From: Streptomyces albogriseolus | Lineage (GTDB): Bacteria > Actinomycetota > Actinomycetes > Streptomycetales > Streptomycetaceae | Assembly: GCA_014650475.1 (NCBI GenBank) | Contig: BMVA01000022.1 | Coordinates: forward strand, 47,576 to 111,575 | Length of the DNA stretch: 64,000 nucleotides | Reading direction: 5' to 3' | In this document: piece after piece, positions 8,860-17,932 of the stretch | Layout: the number at the start of each line of letters is the position of its first letter | How positions within the stretch are numbered: position 1 is the first letter of the stretch | Translations under genes and position numbers: made by a program | The notes under the pieces: generated by a model | What the model was told of the DNA's origin: nothing | The model's database searches: none | Seen by the model: only the letters and a program-made list of their open reading frames with translations

Positions 8860-9774
8860 ATGTCACCCCGGCTCGACGCATCGCCTACCCGTGAAGCGAC
8901 GTCGACACCCCTTCCGGAACATCTGGATCCCATCGAGCAGGACGACCTGGGAGTCGTCCAGGACGGTCTCCTCGCCGGACTCCCGGAGATCCCCCCGTAC
9001 GACGAGGTGGGCCCGGTCGACGCACGGGCCCTGTCCAAGACCCTGTTCGAGCGCCTGGAATCGCTCGACGAAGGCAGTCACGAGTACTCGTACGTACGCA
9101 CCACGCTCGTCGAACTGAACCTCGCCCTGGTCAAGTTCGCCGCCTCCCGGTTCCGCTCCCGCAGCGAGCCCATGGAGGACATCATCCAGGTCGGCACCAT
9201 CGGCCTGATCAAGGCGATCGACCGCTTCGAGCACACGCGGGGTGTGGAGTTCCCCACCTTCGCGATGCCGACCATCATCGGCGAGATCAAGCGCTTCTTC
9301 CGCGACACCTCATGGTCCGTGCGCGTACCGCGCCGCCTGCAGGAGCTGCGGCTGGACCTGGCCAAGGCCGGTGACGAACTGGCCCAGCAGCTCGACCGCG
9401 CGCCGACGGTGGCCGAGCTGGCGGACCGGCTGGGCATCACCACCGACGAGGTCGTCGAGGGCATGGCCGCGTCGAACGCGTACACCGCCTCCTCGCTGGA
9501 CGCCCAGCCCGAGGAGGACGACGCCGAGGGCGCCCTGGCCGACCGGATCGGTTACGAGGACCACGGACTCGAAGGCATCGAGTACATCGAGTCGTTGAAG
9601 CCGCTGATCGCCGAACTGCCGTCGCGGGACCGGAAGATCCTGTCGCTGCGGTTCGTCGCCGGCATGACCCAGTCGGAGATCGGCGAGGAGCTCGGCATCT
9701 CCCAGATGCACGTCTCCCGTCTGCTGTCCCGGACGCTGGTGAAGCTGCGCAAGGGCCTCACGGTCGAGGAGTGA
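8860..9774 (+). CDS. sigI: RNA polymerase sigma factor, SigB/SigF family (SigI-like)
   Basis: Alternative sigma-70 of the stress/sporulation subgroup, 304 aa. Region 2 spans LVKFAASRFRSRSE..EDIIQVGTIGLIKAIDRFE, region 3 follows, and region 4 ends with SEIGEELGISQMHVSRLL. ATG 8860 is chosen over ATG 8836 and 8848 because GGAGG lies 5 nt upstream. Its likely antagonist pair is encoded divergently next door, giving a complete partner-switching module, probably responding to osmotic or other stress. The gene is convergent with the hut operon and ends in a shared terminator. Confidence 0.85.
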   Translation: MSPRLDASPTREATSTPLPEHLDPIEQDDLGVVQDGLLAGLPEIPPYDEVGPVDARALSKTLFERLESLDEGSHEYSYVRTTLVELNLALVKFAASRFRSRSEPMEDIIQVGTIGLIKAIDRFEHTRGVEFPTFAMPTIIGEIKRFFRDTSWSVRVPRRLQELRLDLAKAGDELAQQLDRAPTVAELADRLGITTDEVVEGMAASNAYTASSLDAQPEEDDAEGALADRIGYEDHGLEGIEYIESLKPLIAELPSRDRKILSLRFVAGMTQSEIGEELGISQMHVSRLLSRTLVKLRKGLTVEE

Positions 9775-9802
9775 TCCCGGCCGCGTGACGTCCGTCCTCC
9801 AG

Positions 9803-9831
9803 AGGGCGGCCCGGAGGATCCGGGCCGCCTT
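9803..9831. terminator. Bidirectional terminator between sigma factor and hutI
   Basis: 13-bp stem (9803-9815 with 9819-9831, one G-T pair), 3-nt loop, then TTC. It lies between two convergent genes. Confidence 0.8.
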
Positions 9832-9860
9832 TCAGAGGTTCCGGGCCTTGCGGCGCCCCC

Positions 9861-11033
9861 TCAGACCTCCCGTACGCCCCTGCGCCACACGCCCGTGACC
9901 AGCGGGACGCCCGGCCGGTAGGCCAGGTGGACATGGCTGGGGGCGTCGAGCAGCACCAGGTCCGCGTACGCGCCCGGGACGAGCCGGCCGACGTCGGTGC
10001 GCCGCAGCGCCGCAGCGCCGCCCGCGGTGGCCGCCCGCACGGCCTCGTCGGGCGTCATCCCCATGTCCCGCACGGCGAGCGCGATGCAGAACGGCATCGA
10101 CGAGGTGAAGGACGACCCGGGGTTGCAGTCGGTGGACAGCGCCACGGTCGCCCCCGCGTCCAGCAGCCGCCGGGCGTCCGGCCAGACGGCGCGGGTGGAG
10201 AACTCCGCGCCGGGCAGCAGCGTCGCGACGGTCGCGCTGTTCGCCAGCGCGTCCACGTCGGCGTCGGTGAGGTGGGTGCAGTGGTCGGCGCTGGCCGCGT
10301 CCAGCTCGACGGCCAGCTGCACACCGGGGCCGTACGAGAGCTGGTTGGCGTGGATCCGCGGGTGCAGCCCCTTCGCCTTGCCCGCGGTGAGGACCGCGCG
10401 GGCCTGGTCGCCGTCGAAGGCGCCCTGCTCGCAGAACACGTCGATCCAACGGGCGTGCGGCGCGCAGGCGTTCAGCATCTCGCCGGTGACCAGGGCGACG
10501 TAGCCGGCCGGGTCGTCCGCGTACTCGGGGGCGACGACGTGCGCGCCGAGGTAGGTGACCTCGTCGGTGTGGCGGGCGGCCAGCCGCAGGGCGCGGGCCT
10601 CGTCCTCGACGGTCAGCCCGTAGCCGGACTTGGTCTCGAAGGTCGTGGTGCCCTGGCGCAGCGCCTCCGCGAGATAGCGGGTGAGGGTGGCCTCCAGCTC
10701 CGCGTCGCTCGCGGCGCGGGTGGCGGCGACGGTGGTGCGGATGCCGCCCGCGCTGTACGGGCGGCCCGACATGCGGGCGTTGAACTCCTCGGTGCGGTCG
10801 CCGGCGAACACCAGGTGGGAGTGGGAGTCGACGAAGCCCGGCAGGACCGCGCGGCCGCCGGCGTCGACCCGGTTGTCAGTGGCGGGTGCTTTGCTTGACT
10901 CACCGGTCCACACGACGCGGTCGCCCTCGATGACGACGGCCGCGTCCCGGACCAGGCCGAGGGGGTCGGGATCGCGGAGGGAGGGGTCGTTGGTGACCAG
11001 CGTGGCGATGTTCGTGATGACGGTGGCGCTCAT
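9861..11033 (-). CDS. hutI: Imidazolonepropionase
   Basis: Amidohydrolase, 390 aa, converting 4-imidazolone-5-propionate to N-formimino-L-glutamate, the third step of histidine breakdown. Seen: [16 protein letters not shown] (metal-binding HxH and substrate loop), [21 protein letters not shown] and STDCNPGSS, all HutI landmarks. The ATG at 11033 gives the usual N-terminus; longer ORF forms are spurious. Last gene of the hutU-M20-hutF-hutI operon, 32 bp after hutF. Confidence 0.96.
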   Translation of the reverse strand: MSATVITNIATLVTNDPSLRDPDPLGLVRDAAVVIEGDRVVWTGESSKAPATDNRVDAGGRAVLPGFVDSHSHLVFAGDRTEEFNARMSGRPYSAGGIRTTVAATRAASDAELEATLTRYLAEALRQGTTTFETKSGYGLTVEDEARALRLAARHTDEVTYLGAHVVAPEYADDPAGYVALVTGEMLNACAPHARWIDVFCEQGAFDGDQARAVLTAGKAKGLHPRIHANQLSYGPGVQLAVELDAASADHCTHLTDADVDALANSATVATLLPGAEFSTRAVWPDARRLLDAGATVALSTDCNPGSSFTSSMPFCIALAVRDMGMTPDEAVRAATAGGAAALRRTDVGRLVPGAYADLVLLDAPSHVHLAYRPGVPLVTGVWRRGVREV

Positions 11034-11065
11034 GGTGTCCTCATGGGTCGCGTCCTCATGGGTCG

Positions 11066-12409
11066 TCAGGCGCGCAGGTACTGGATCGCCTGCGCGAGGG
11101 CTCCGGGCACGTCGGGGACCAGCGTGTGCGCCCCGTCGCGCACCACGTGCCGGCCTGCCACGACCGTGTGCCGCACATCGGCGGCCGTCGCGGCGAATAC
11201 GGCCGTCTCGGCGCCCAGCCGGGGCGGTGGCCCCGCTGTCCTGACCGAGTCCAGCGCGACGGTGGTGAGGTCGGCGCGCGCCCCCGCCTCGATGACGCCG
11301 GTGTCGTCCCAGCCGAGCGCCGCGTGCCCGTCGACGGTGGCCGCGCGCAGCAGGGCCGCGGCCGTCCAGTGACCGCGGGTGCGGGTGCGCAGCCGCTCGT
11401 TCAGCTCCATCGCGCGCGCCTCCTCGAACAGGTCGACGACGGCGTGGCTGTCGGAGCCGAGGCTGAGCGGGGAGCCCTCGTTCTGCAGGGCCGCGGCGGG
11501 TCCGATGCCGTCCGCGAGGTCGCGTTCGGTGGTGGGGCACATGCAGGTGCCGGTGCCGCTGCCGCCGATCAGGGAGACGTCCTCGGCGGTGAGGTGGGTG
11601 TTGTGCACACCGGTGGTGCGCGGCCCCAGCACGCCGTGCAGGGCCAGCAGTTGGGCCGGCGTGCAGCCGTGCGCCTCCCGGCAGGCGTCGTTCTCGGCGG
11701 TCTGCTCGGACAGGTGCACGTGCAGGGGGGCCCGCCGCTCCCCGGCCCAGCGCGCCACCGTCGACAGCTGCTCCGCGGGCACGGCCCGTACGGAGTGCAC
11801 GGCCGCGCCGATCCGCGCGTGGTCCTGGTCCTTGAGAAGTGAAGAGCGTGCGGCCCAGGCGTCCGCGTCGCCGTCGGAGAAGCGCAGCTGGTGGGCGGTG
11901 GGGGGCCGGCCGAAGCCGGAGGAGAGGTAGGCGGCGTCGAGGAGGGTGATCCGGATGCCGGCCTCGGCGGCGGCCGCGAGCAGCGCCTCCCCCATGGCGT
12001 TGGGGTCGGCGTAGGGCGTGCCGCCGGGCGCGTGGTGCACGTAGTGGAACTCGCCGACGGTGGTGATCCCGGCCAGCGCCATCTCGGCGTACACGGCGCG
12101 GGCGAGCGCGTGGTAGCTGTCCGGGGTGAGCCGCTCGGCGGTGGCGTACATGACCTCGCGCCAGGTCCAGAAGGTGCCGGAGCCGACCTGGACGGTGGAG
12201 CGCAGGGCGCGGTGGAAGGCGTGGCTGTGGGCGTTCGCCAGTCCGGGGAGGGTCAGTCCGCGCAGGATCTCGGCGCCGGGCGGGGGCGCGGGGGTGCCGG
12301 TGCGGACGCCGGCGATGCGCCCGTCCGCCACGTCGAGGGCGACGCCCGGCTCGACGTGGGCGCCGAGCCAGGCGTGCTCCAGCCAGTACGTCCGCGGGGT
12401 GGCGGTCAC
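11066..12409 (-). CDS. hutF: Formimidoylglutamate deiminase
   Basis: Amidohydrolase, 447 aa, hydrolysing N-formimino-L-glutamate to N-formyl-L-glutamate and ammonia. Seen: [12 protein letters not shown] (metal HxH), [26 protein letters not shown] and [10 protein letters not shown], the order expected for HutF. The GTG start at 12407-12409 overlaps the stop of the preceding gene as GTGA. HutF directs the pathway through N-formylglutamate, which needs a deformylase next. The gene immediately upstream, an M20 hydrolase, is the candidate for that step. Confidence 0.92.
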   Translation of the reverse strand: MTATPRTYWLEHAWLGAHVEPGVALDVADGRIAGVRTGTPAPPPGAEILRGLTLPGLANAHSHAFHRALRSTVQVGSGTFWTWREVMYATAERLTPDSYHALARAVYAEMALAGITTVGEFHYVHHAPGGTPYADPNAMGEALLAAAAEAGIRITLLDAAYLSSGFGRPPTAHQLRFSDGDADAWAARSSLLKDQDHARIGAAVHSVRAVPAEQLSTVARWAGERRAPLHVHLSEQTAENDACREAHGCTPAQLLALHGVLGPRTTGVHNTHLTAEDVSLIGGSGTGTCMCPTTERDLADGIGPAAALQNEGSPLSLGSDSHAVVDLFEEARAMELNERLRTRTRGHWTAAALLRAATVDGHAALGWDDTGVIEAGARADLTTVALDSVRTAGPPPRLGAETAVFAATAADVRHTVVAGRHVVRDGAHTLVPDVPGALAQAIQYLRA

Positions 12410-13680
12410 GGGGCGGCCAGTCCTTCCAGTACGTCGGCGAGGGCGAGGACCCCGGCCACGCAGTCGTCCTCGGCGGCGAACTCGGCCGGGGAGTGCGAGA
12501 CGCCAGTGGGGTTCCGTACGAACAGCATGGCGGTCGGGACGCGTCCGGCGAGGATCCCCGCGTCGTGTCCGGCGCCGGTGCCGAGGACGGGCGCCTTCAG
12601 GCCGGCGTCCTTGCCCAGGATGCGGGCGAGCCGGTCGCGCAGGGCGTGGTCGAACTCGACGACGGGGGTGAAGGACTCGCGTTCCACGTCCAGCTGGACG
12701 CCGTGGGCGGCGGCGTACGCGCGGGCGGCCCGCTCCACCCCGCCGACCACGGTGTCCAGGCGCTCCTGGTCGGCGGCGCGGGAGTCGAGCCAGCCGCGCA
12801 CCAGGGACGGCACGGCGTTGACGCCGTTCGGCTCGACGACCAGCTTGCCGAACGTGGCGACCCCGCCCGCCTGTTCGGCCTCCCGGCGGGCGGCGAGGAC
12901 GGTCTCGGCGTACGGCAGCATCGGGTCGTGCCGGTCGGCGAGCCGGGTGGTGCCGGCGTGGTTGGCCTCGCCCCGGAAGTCGAACCGCCAGCGGCCGTGC
13001 GGCCAGATCGCGGACGCGACGCCGACCCGGTCGCCGGTGAGGTCCAGCGCCCGTCCCTGCTCGACGTGCAGCTCGACGAAGGCGCCGATGCGGCCGAGGC
13101 GTACGGGGTCGGGGCCGATGGCGTCCGGGTCGTAGCCGGCGGTCTCCATGGCCTGCGGGAGGGTGATGCCGTCGGCGTCGGTGAGCCGGTGGGCCTGGTC
13201 GACGGTGAGCGCGCCCGCGGTGAGCCGGGAGCCGACGCAGGCGAGCCCGAAGCGGGCGCCCTCCTCGTCGCCGAAGTTGACGATGCCGAGCGGCTTCGCC
13301 GGACGGACGCCCCGGCGGCGCAGTTCGTCGAGGGCGGCGAAGGCGGAGACGACGCCGAGGGGGCCGTCGAAGGCGCCGCCGTCGGGCACGGAGTCCAGGT
13401 GCGACCCGGTGACCACGGCGTCCCCCTCGGCGGGGTCGCCGAGCCAGGCCCACTGGTTGCCGTTGCGGTCCACCTCGTAGGCCAGACCGCGGCGGCGGGC
13501 CTGCTCGCGGAACCAGTCCCGGCAGTCGGCGTCGGCGCCGGTCCAGGCGAACCGGCGGTAGCCGCCGGTCGCGGAGTTCCGTCCTACGGGCAGCAGGTGC
13601 CGCCACATCTCGTGGAAGGAGTCCGGTGCGGCCGCGGGCCGGACGGGTGGCTCCGGGGCGGCGGGGGTCGGGTGGGTCAT
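12406..13680 (-). CDS. M20-family amidohydrolase (allantoate/N-carbamoyl amino acid hydrolase type)
   Basis: Zinc amidase, 424 aa, of the AllC/hydantoinase-carbamoylase type. Seen: [19 protein letters not shown] (metal His and Asp), [11 protein letters not shown] (catalytic and metal Glu), [20 protein letters not shown] (dimerisation lid His) and GTGAGHDAG near the end. By sequence it would be annotated allantoate or ureidoglycolate amidohydrolase. It is embedded between hutU and hutF with ATGA and GTGA overlaps, so a role in histidine degradation is much more likely. N-formyl-L-glutamate amidohydrolase would fill the missing HutG step; that role is inferred. Confidence 0.85.
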   Translation of the reverse strand: MTHPTPAAPEPPVRPAAAPDSFHEMWRHLLPVGRNSATGGYRRFAWTGADADCRDWFREQARRRGLAYEVDRNGNQWAWLGDPAEGDAVVTGSHLDSVPDGGAFDGPLGVVSAFAALDELRRRGVRPAKPLGIVNFGDEEGARFGLACVGSRLTAGALTVDQAHRLTDADGITLPQAMETAGYDPDAIGPDPVRLGRIGAFVELHVEQGRALDLTGDRVGVASAIWPHGRWRFDFRGEANHAGTTRLADRHDPMLPYAETVLAARREAEQAGGVATFGKLVVEPNGVNAVPSLVRGWLDSRAADQERLDTVVGGVERAARAYAAAHGVQLDVERESFTPVVEFDHALRDRLARILGKDAGLKAPVLGTGAGHDAGILAGRVPTAMLFVRNPTGVSHSPAEFAAEDDCVAGVLALADVLEGLAAP

Positions 13681-15341
13681 GCCTGCTCGCCCTCACGCAT
13701 GGGGATGCGCACACCGCGCTCCTCCGCCACCGACTCGGCGATGTCGTACCCGGCGTCGACGTGCCGGACGACGCCCATGCCGGGGTCGTTGGTGAGCACG
13801 CGGCGGATCTTCTCGCCGGCCAGGGCGGTGCCGTCGGCCACGGTGACCTGCCCCGCGTGGAGGGAGCGGCCCATGCCGACGCCGCCGCCGTGGTGGATCG
13901 ACACCCAGGAAGCGCCGGAGGCCACGTTGACCATGGCGTTGAGCAGCGGCCAGTCGGCGATGGCGTCGGACCCGTCGCGCATCGCCTCGGTCTCCCGGTA
14001 GGGGGAGGCCACGGAGCCGCAGTCGAGGTGGTCGCGTCCGATGACGACCGGCGCGGACAGCTCGCCGCTCGCGACCATGTCGTTGAAGCGCTCGCCGGCC
14101 TTGTCGCGCTCGCCGTAGCCGAGCCAGCAGATGCGGGCGGGCAGGCCCTGGAAGTGGACCCGCTCACCGGCCAGCGTGATCCAGCGGGCCAGGGACTCGT
14201 TCTCCGGGAAGAGGTCGAGGATCGCGCGGTCGGTCTTCGCGATGTCGGCGGGGTCGCCGGAGAGGGCGGCCCAGCGGAAGGGGCCCTTGCCCTCGCAGAA
14301 CAGCGGGCGGATGTAGGCGGGGACGAAGCCGGGGAAGGCGAACGCCCGCTCGTACCCGGCGAGCTGGGCCTCTCCGCGGATGGAGTTGCCGTAGTCGAAC
14401 ACCTCGGCGCCGGCGTCCTGGAAGCCGACCATCGCCTCGACGTGCCGGGCCATGGACTCGCGGGCGCGCGTGGTGAAGCCGGCCGGGTCCTTGGCGGCCG
14501 CGTCGGCCATGTCCTCGAAGGCCGTGCCGAGGGGGAGGTAGGCCAGGGGGTCGTGGGCGGAGGTCTGGTCGGTGACGATGTCGATGGGCGCACCCATGGC
14601 GAGGAGCCGCGGGACGGTCTCGGCCGCGTTGCCGAGGACGCCGATGGACAGCGGCCTGCGCCGGTCGCGTGCCTCGACGGCGAGCCGCAGCGCGTGGTCG
14701 AGGGAGTCGGCCCTCACGTCGAGGTACCGGTGCTCGATGCGGCGGTCGATGGCGCGCGGGTCGCAGTCGACGCAGATCGCCACGCCGTCGTTCATGGTCA
14801 CGGCGAGCGGCTGGGCGCCGCCCATGCCGCCGAGTCCGGCGGTGAGGGTGATGGTGCCGGCGAGGGAGCCGCCGAAGCGCTTGGCGGCGACGGCGGCGAA
14901 GGTCTCGTAGGTGCCCTGGAGGATGCCCTGGGTGCCGATGTAGATCCAGGAGCCGGCGGTCATCTGCCCGTACATGGTCAGGCCGAGCTGCTCCAGGCGC
15001 CGGAACTCCTCCCAGTTCGCCCAGTCGCCGACCAGGTTGGAGTTGGCGATGAGGACGCGCGGCGCCCACTCGTGGGTCTGCATCACGCCGACAGGGCGGC
15101 CGGACTGGACGAGCATCGTCTCGTCCTGCTTGAGCCCCTTCAGGGTGCGGACCATGGCGTCGAAGGAGCGCCAGTCGCGGGCCGCCTTGCCGGTGCCGCC
15201 GTAGACGACGAGCTTGTCGGGGTGCTCGGCGACCTCCGGGTCGAGGTTGTTCTGCAGCATGCGCAGGGCGGCCTCCTGCTGCCACCCCAGGGCGTTCAGC
15301 TCGCTGCCGCGCGGTGCTCGAACGGGACGAGGTCCTGACAT
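13677..15341 (-). CDS. hutU: Urocanate hydratase
   Basis: Urocanase, 554 aa, the usual length, converting urocanate to imidazolonepropionate with a tightly bound NAD. Seen: [32 protein letters not shown] (NAD-binding glycine loop), [42 protein letters not shown] and [14 protein letters not shown] 15341 is preceded by a purine-rich GGAGGCG site; the longer ORF form lies in the promoter. First gene of the hut operon; its stop overlaps the M20 start as ATGA. Histidase (hutH) is not in the window. Confidence 0.97.
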   Translation of the reverse strand: MSGPRPVRAPRGSELNALGWQQEAALRMLQNNLDPEVAEHPDKLVVYGGTGKAARDWRSFDAMVRTLKGLKQDETMLVQSGRPVGVMQTHEWAPRVLIANSNLVGDWANWEEFRRLEQLGLTMYGQMTAGSWIYIGTQGILQGTYETFAAVAAKRFGGSLAGTITLTAGLGGMGGAQPLAVTMNDGVAICVDCDPRAIDRRIEHRYLDVRADSLDHALRLAVEARDRRRPLSIGVLGNAAETVPRLLAMGAPIDIVTDQTSAHDPLAYLPLGTAFEDMADAAAKDPAGFTTRARESMARHVEAMVGFQDAGAEVFDYGNSIRGEAQLAGYERAFAFPGFVPAYIRPLFCEGKGPFRWAALSGDPADIAKTDRAILDLFPENESLARWITLAGERVHFQGLPARICWLGYGERDKAGERFNDMVASGELSAPVVIGRDHLDCGSVASPYRETEAMRDGSDAIADWPLLNAMVNVASGASWVSIHHGGGVGMGRSLHAGQVTVADGTALAGEKIRRVLTNDPGMGVVRHVDAGYDIAESVAEERGVRIPMREGEQA

Positions 15342-15383
15342 GGGGCGCCTCCAGGTGGCCACACGACGTCTGCAGATATTCAC

Positions 15384-15412
15384 ATCCTGGCTATCTGAAT
15401 AGACCTAGTCAA
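15384..15412 (-). promoter_or_regulatory. hutU promoter with embedded inverted repeat
   Basis: Minus strand: -35 TTGACT (15407-15412), 17-bp spacer, -10 CAGGAT (15384-15389), about 45 bp from the hutU ATG. The spacer contains the inverted repeat CTAT-CTGA-ATAG (15391-15402), a plausible operator where a repressor would block polymerase. Confidence 0.55.
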
Positions 15413-15461
15413 TACAGGGGGTGCGTCGGTGCCGCCGTCCGGGGGATGTTTGGCTGGATGC

Positions 15462-16859
15462 ATGCGCGCGAACGAGCAGACCAGTGACAGGACGGGCGAC
15501 GTGACGGCCGGGACCGACCCGCGGGCCGCCGGGCGGGCGGCCCGCCGGGACGCCGCGGTGCGGGCGGCCGTGGAGCAGGGGCTTCTCGACACCGACGCGC
15601 CCCTCGTGGCGCTGCTGGACGCCACCGGCATCCGCGAGTCGGCGGCGGACCTGCGGGCCGCCTTCGAGGCCGTGACCGCGCCCGGCACGCCGGTGCTGCA
15701 CGCCTTCGCGGTGAAGGCGAGCCCGCTGGTGCCGGTGCTGCGGCTGCTGCGCGAGGAGGGCATCGGCGCGGAGGTGGCCAGCCCGGGCGAGCTGGCGCTG
15801 GCGCGCGCCGCGGGCGTGGAGCCGGGGCGCACGGTGCTGGACTCCCCCGCCAAGACGCTCGCCGAGCTGCGGGAGGCGCTGGAGCTGGGCATCGCCGTCA
15901 ACGCGGACAACCCGCAGGAGCTGGAGCGGATCGACGCGCTGGTGGCCGGCACGGACGTCCGCTCACCGCTCGGTATCCGGGTGAACCCGCAGGTCGGGGG
16001 CGGTTCCATCGAGGCGCTGTCGACCGCCACGGCCACCTCGAAGTTCGGTGTGGCGCTGCGGGACGAGGGCGCGCGGGAGTGGGTGATCCAGGCGTACCTG
16101 GACCGGCCGTGGCTGACCCGGCTGCACGCCCACACCGGCTCCCAGGGCATCGCCCTGACGATGATGGCGCGCGGGGTCGCGGAGACGTACGAGCTGGCGG
16201 AGGAGATCAACCGGCGGGCCGGACGGCGCCAGGTCGACACCCTCGACATCGGCGGCGGACTGCCGGTGAACTTCGCCTCCGAGGAGAGCCGCCCCACCTA
16301 CGCGGAGTACGCGCGGCTGCTGAAGGAGACGGTGCCGGGGCTGTTCGACGGGCGGTACGGGCTGGTCACCGAGTTCGGCCGGTCCCTGCTGGCCAAGCAC
16401 GGCACGGTGATCACACGCGTGGAGTACGCCAAGAGCGCGGGCGGCCGGCCGGTCGCGGTGACCCACGCGGGCGTGCAGGTCGCGACGCGCACGGTGTACG
16501 CGCCGGAGTCGTGGCCGCTGCGGATCGCCGCGTACGACGCGAAGGGGCTGCCCAAGGAGGGCCCGGCGGTCGTCCAGGACGTGGCGGGCCCGGCCTGCTT
16601 CGCGGGCGACCTGCTGGCGCAGGGGCAGGAGCTGCCGCTGCTGGAGCAGGGCGACTACGCCGCGGCGCTGGACACGGGCGCGTACTACTTCGCGCACCAC
16701 TACGCGTACAACTCGCTCCCGCGCCCTGCCGTCCTCGGCTACGCGCAGGACGCCTCCGGCGGCATCACCTTCGCGACGGTCCGCCCGGCCCAGCCGATCG
16801 AGGAGATCGTCGCGGAGTCGGGCGCGGCCCACGCGGACGCCCTGACCCACCTGGGCTGA
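15462..16859 (+). CDS. PLP-dependent decarboxylase, DapDC/ornithine-arginine type III fold
   Basis: Protein of 465 aa resembling diaminopimelate decarboxylase and other group IV decarboxylases. Seen: HAFAVKASPL (PLP lysine), EVASPGELALA, HTGSQ, DIGGGLPVNF (phosphate-binding glycines), GPACFAGDLL (catalytic cysteine region) and LDTGAYYFAHHYAYNS. Its genome neighbours do not identify a substrate, and a separate lysA is expected elsewhere, so lysine synthesis is not assumed. ATG 15462 is chosen with low certainty; GTG starts nearby are possible. It is divergent from hutU across 120 bp. The last 40 bp of the gene recur 220 bp downstream. Confidence 0.82.
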   Translation: MRANEQTSDRTGDVTAGTDPRAAGRAARRDAAVRAAVEQGLLDTDAPLVALLDATGIRESAADLRAAFEAVTAPGTPVLHAFAVKASPLVPVLRLLREEGIGAEVASPGELALARAAGVEPGRTVLDSPAKTLAELREALELGIAVNADNPQELERIDALVAGTDVRSPLGIRVNPQVGGGSIEALSTATATSKFGVALRDEGAREWVIQAYLDRPWLTRLHAHTGSQGIALTMMARGVAETYELAEEINRRAGRRQVDTLDIGGGLPVNFASEESRPTYAEYARLLKETVPGLFDGRYGLVTEFGRSLLAKHGTVITRVEYAKSAGGRPVAVTHAGVQVATRTVYAPESWPLRIAAYDAKGLPKEGPAVVQDVAGPACFAGDLLAQGQELPLLEQGDYAAALDTGAYYFAHHYAYNSLPRPAVLGYAQDASGGITFATVRPAQPIEEIVAESGAAHADALTHLG

Positions 16860-16860
16860 C
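16821..16860 (+). repeat. Copy 1 of a duplicated decarboxylase 3' end
   Basis: 40 bp ending at the decarboxylase stop codon. It matches 17041-17080 at 38 of 40 positions, displaced by exactly 220 bp. Weaker similarity continues about 20 bp further. Confidence 0.8.
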
Positions 16861-17040
16861 CCCGCCTCCGGCACGACCGAAGGGGGCACGGGCAGGCACC
16901 CGCACCCCGCGCCCCGGACCGGCGCGTCCGCCCCGGGCGCGCCGCGGGGTCCGGGGCCCGGCCGCCACACGCCGACGGACCCCGAGTACCGACGCGGCAC
17001 GCACCGGTGCGCCCATGGCCCGCGCGGGCGAGCCCGGGCC

Positions 17041-17080
17041 GGCCCGGCCCACACGGACGCCCTGACCCACCTGGGCTGAC
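17041..17080 (+). repeat. Copy 2 of the decarboxylase 3' end (non-coding remnant)
   Basis: Same 40-bp segment as 16821-16860 with two substitutions, including the TGA position. No open frame leads into it, so it is a dead copy left by a partial duplication or recombination. Confidence 0.75.
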
Positions 17081-17173
17081 ACGCCTCGGGCGTGACCGGA
17101 TGCGGCGCGCCCGCTCACCGGGTGCGCGTGCCGGGCCGGCACGGCCGTGTGAGGGGCAGGCACGCCTGTACAT

Positions 17174-17202
17174 CCCGGGCGCGTGACCGCCACGCGCCCG
17201 GG
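17174..17202. terminator. Bidirectional terminator
   Basis: 12-bp perfect stem (17174-17185 with 17191-17202) and 5-nt loop, 11 bp beyond the end of the minus-strand membrane gene and downstream of the plus-strand decarboxylase. Confidence 0.75.
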
Positions 17203-17212
17203 GTGGTCCCGC

Positions 17213-17797
17213 CTACGCCGCCTTGACCAGCCTGCGCCGTGCTCCGCCCGGGGCCGCGTCGCCCGCGGCGATGCCCGTCGTGCGGAAGGCCTTGACGGCG
17301 CGTCCGGCGGGCCGGCCCGCGCCCTTGCGGAGCCAGTCCACACGGACCCACAGCAGCACCTCGTCGGCGCGCTCCAGGCGGCCGATCCACGCCGCCTTCA
17401 GCCACAGCCCCGCACCGCACCCGGCGAGCAGCAGTCCGGCCGCCGCGGGCGCCGCGAGCGCCGAGCCGAGCGCGGCGAGGAAGGCGAGCAGCAGCCACCA
17501 GCGGTGCGCCCGGCGCCAGTTGCGCGTGGTGACCGCGCGGTCCTGCAGCACGTCGTGCCGGCCCGCGCGGGCCGCTGCACGGGCCAGTGCGCGGTACCGT
17601 CCCCGCCGCGTGAGCGCCACGAGGGCCGCGGCCACGAGGAACAGCGCGGCTCCGCCGAGCACGCCGATCCGCAGCCCCGTCAGACCCGGCACGAACGCCC
17701 CGGCGCCCGCGGCCACGACTCCCAGCCACCACAGTGGCGCGGCCCCGGCCCGTACGACGACGGCCACCCGGGCCAGCCCCTGTCCTCCGCGCGTCAC
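17213..17797 (-). CDS. Hypothetical integral membrane protein
   Basis: Not recognised. 194 aa. Hydrophobic segments at about residues 20-38, 42-62, 100-116 and 118-134 suggest four helices. A central Arg-rich loop (TRRGRYRALARAAARAGRHD) and a basic C-terminus would lie in the cytoplasm. Codon use is normal for the region, so it is probably real. Its upstream region carries three copies of GGAAGTCC, suggesting specific regulation. Confidence 0.6.
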   Translation of the reverse strand: MTRGGQGLARVAVVVRAGAAPLWWLGVVAAGAGAFVPGLTGLRIGVLGGAALFLVAAALVALTRRGRYRALARAAARAGRHDVLQDRAVTTRNWRRAHRWWLLLAFLAALGSALAAPAAAGLLLAGCGAGLWLKAAWIGRLERADEVLLWVRVDWLRKGAGRPAGRAVKAFRTTGIAAGDAAPGGARRRLVKAA

Positions 17798-17825
17798 GTC
17801 CAGCCTCCCGTCTTCCGATTCCTGA

Positions 17826-17880
17826 GGAAGTCCATCTGTGGGAAGTCCCTTACCTGGGAAACGCCTTCGAGGGAAGTCCC
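17826..17880. promoter_or_regulatory. Three GGAAGTCC repeats upstream of the membrane protein gene
   Basis: GGAAGTCC occurs at 17826-17833, 17841-17848 and 17872-17879. The second and third are extended to GGGAAGTCCC, itself an inverted repeat GGGA-AG-TCCC, with centres 31 bp (three helical turns) apart. Located 29-83 bp upstream of the gene starting at 17797. Probable operator of unknown regulator. Confidence 0.5.
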
Positions 17881-17932
17881 CTGTGACGGACGCTAGCGCG
17901 GGAAGCTGAGACGAGTCTGAGAAGACGCGGCG

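Larger units (their letters stand above)
16860..17212. other. Intergenic interval with duplication remnant and terminator
   Basis: 353 bp between convergent genes. It contains the second copy of the decarboxylase 3' end (17041-17080) and a terminator (17174-17202). The rest is GC-rich sequence with no supported gene. Confidence 0.5.

Noticed and set aside
15462-16859. Lysine biosynthetic lysA
   Set aside because: Fold and motifs fit, but the gene lies alone beside the hut operon with no lysine-pathway neighbours, so the substrate is left open.
16868-17065. Continuation of the decarboxylase reading in another frame
   Set aside because: The open frame through 16860-17065 has no start signal, low-complexity Pro/Arg/Ala composition, and includes the non-coding duplicate.
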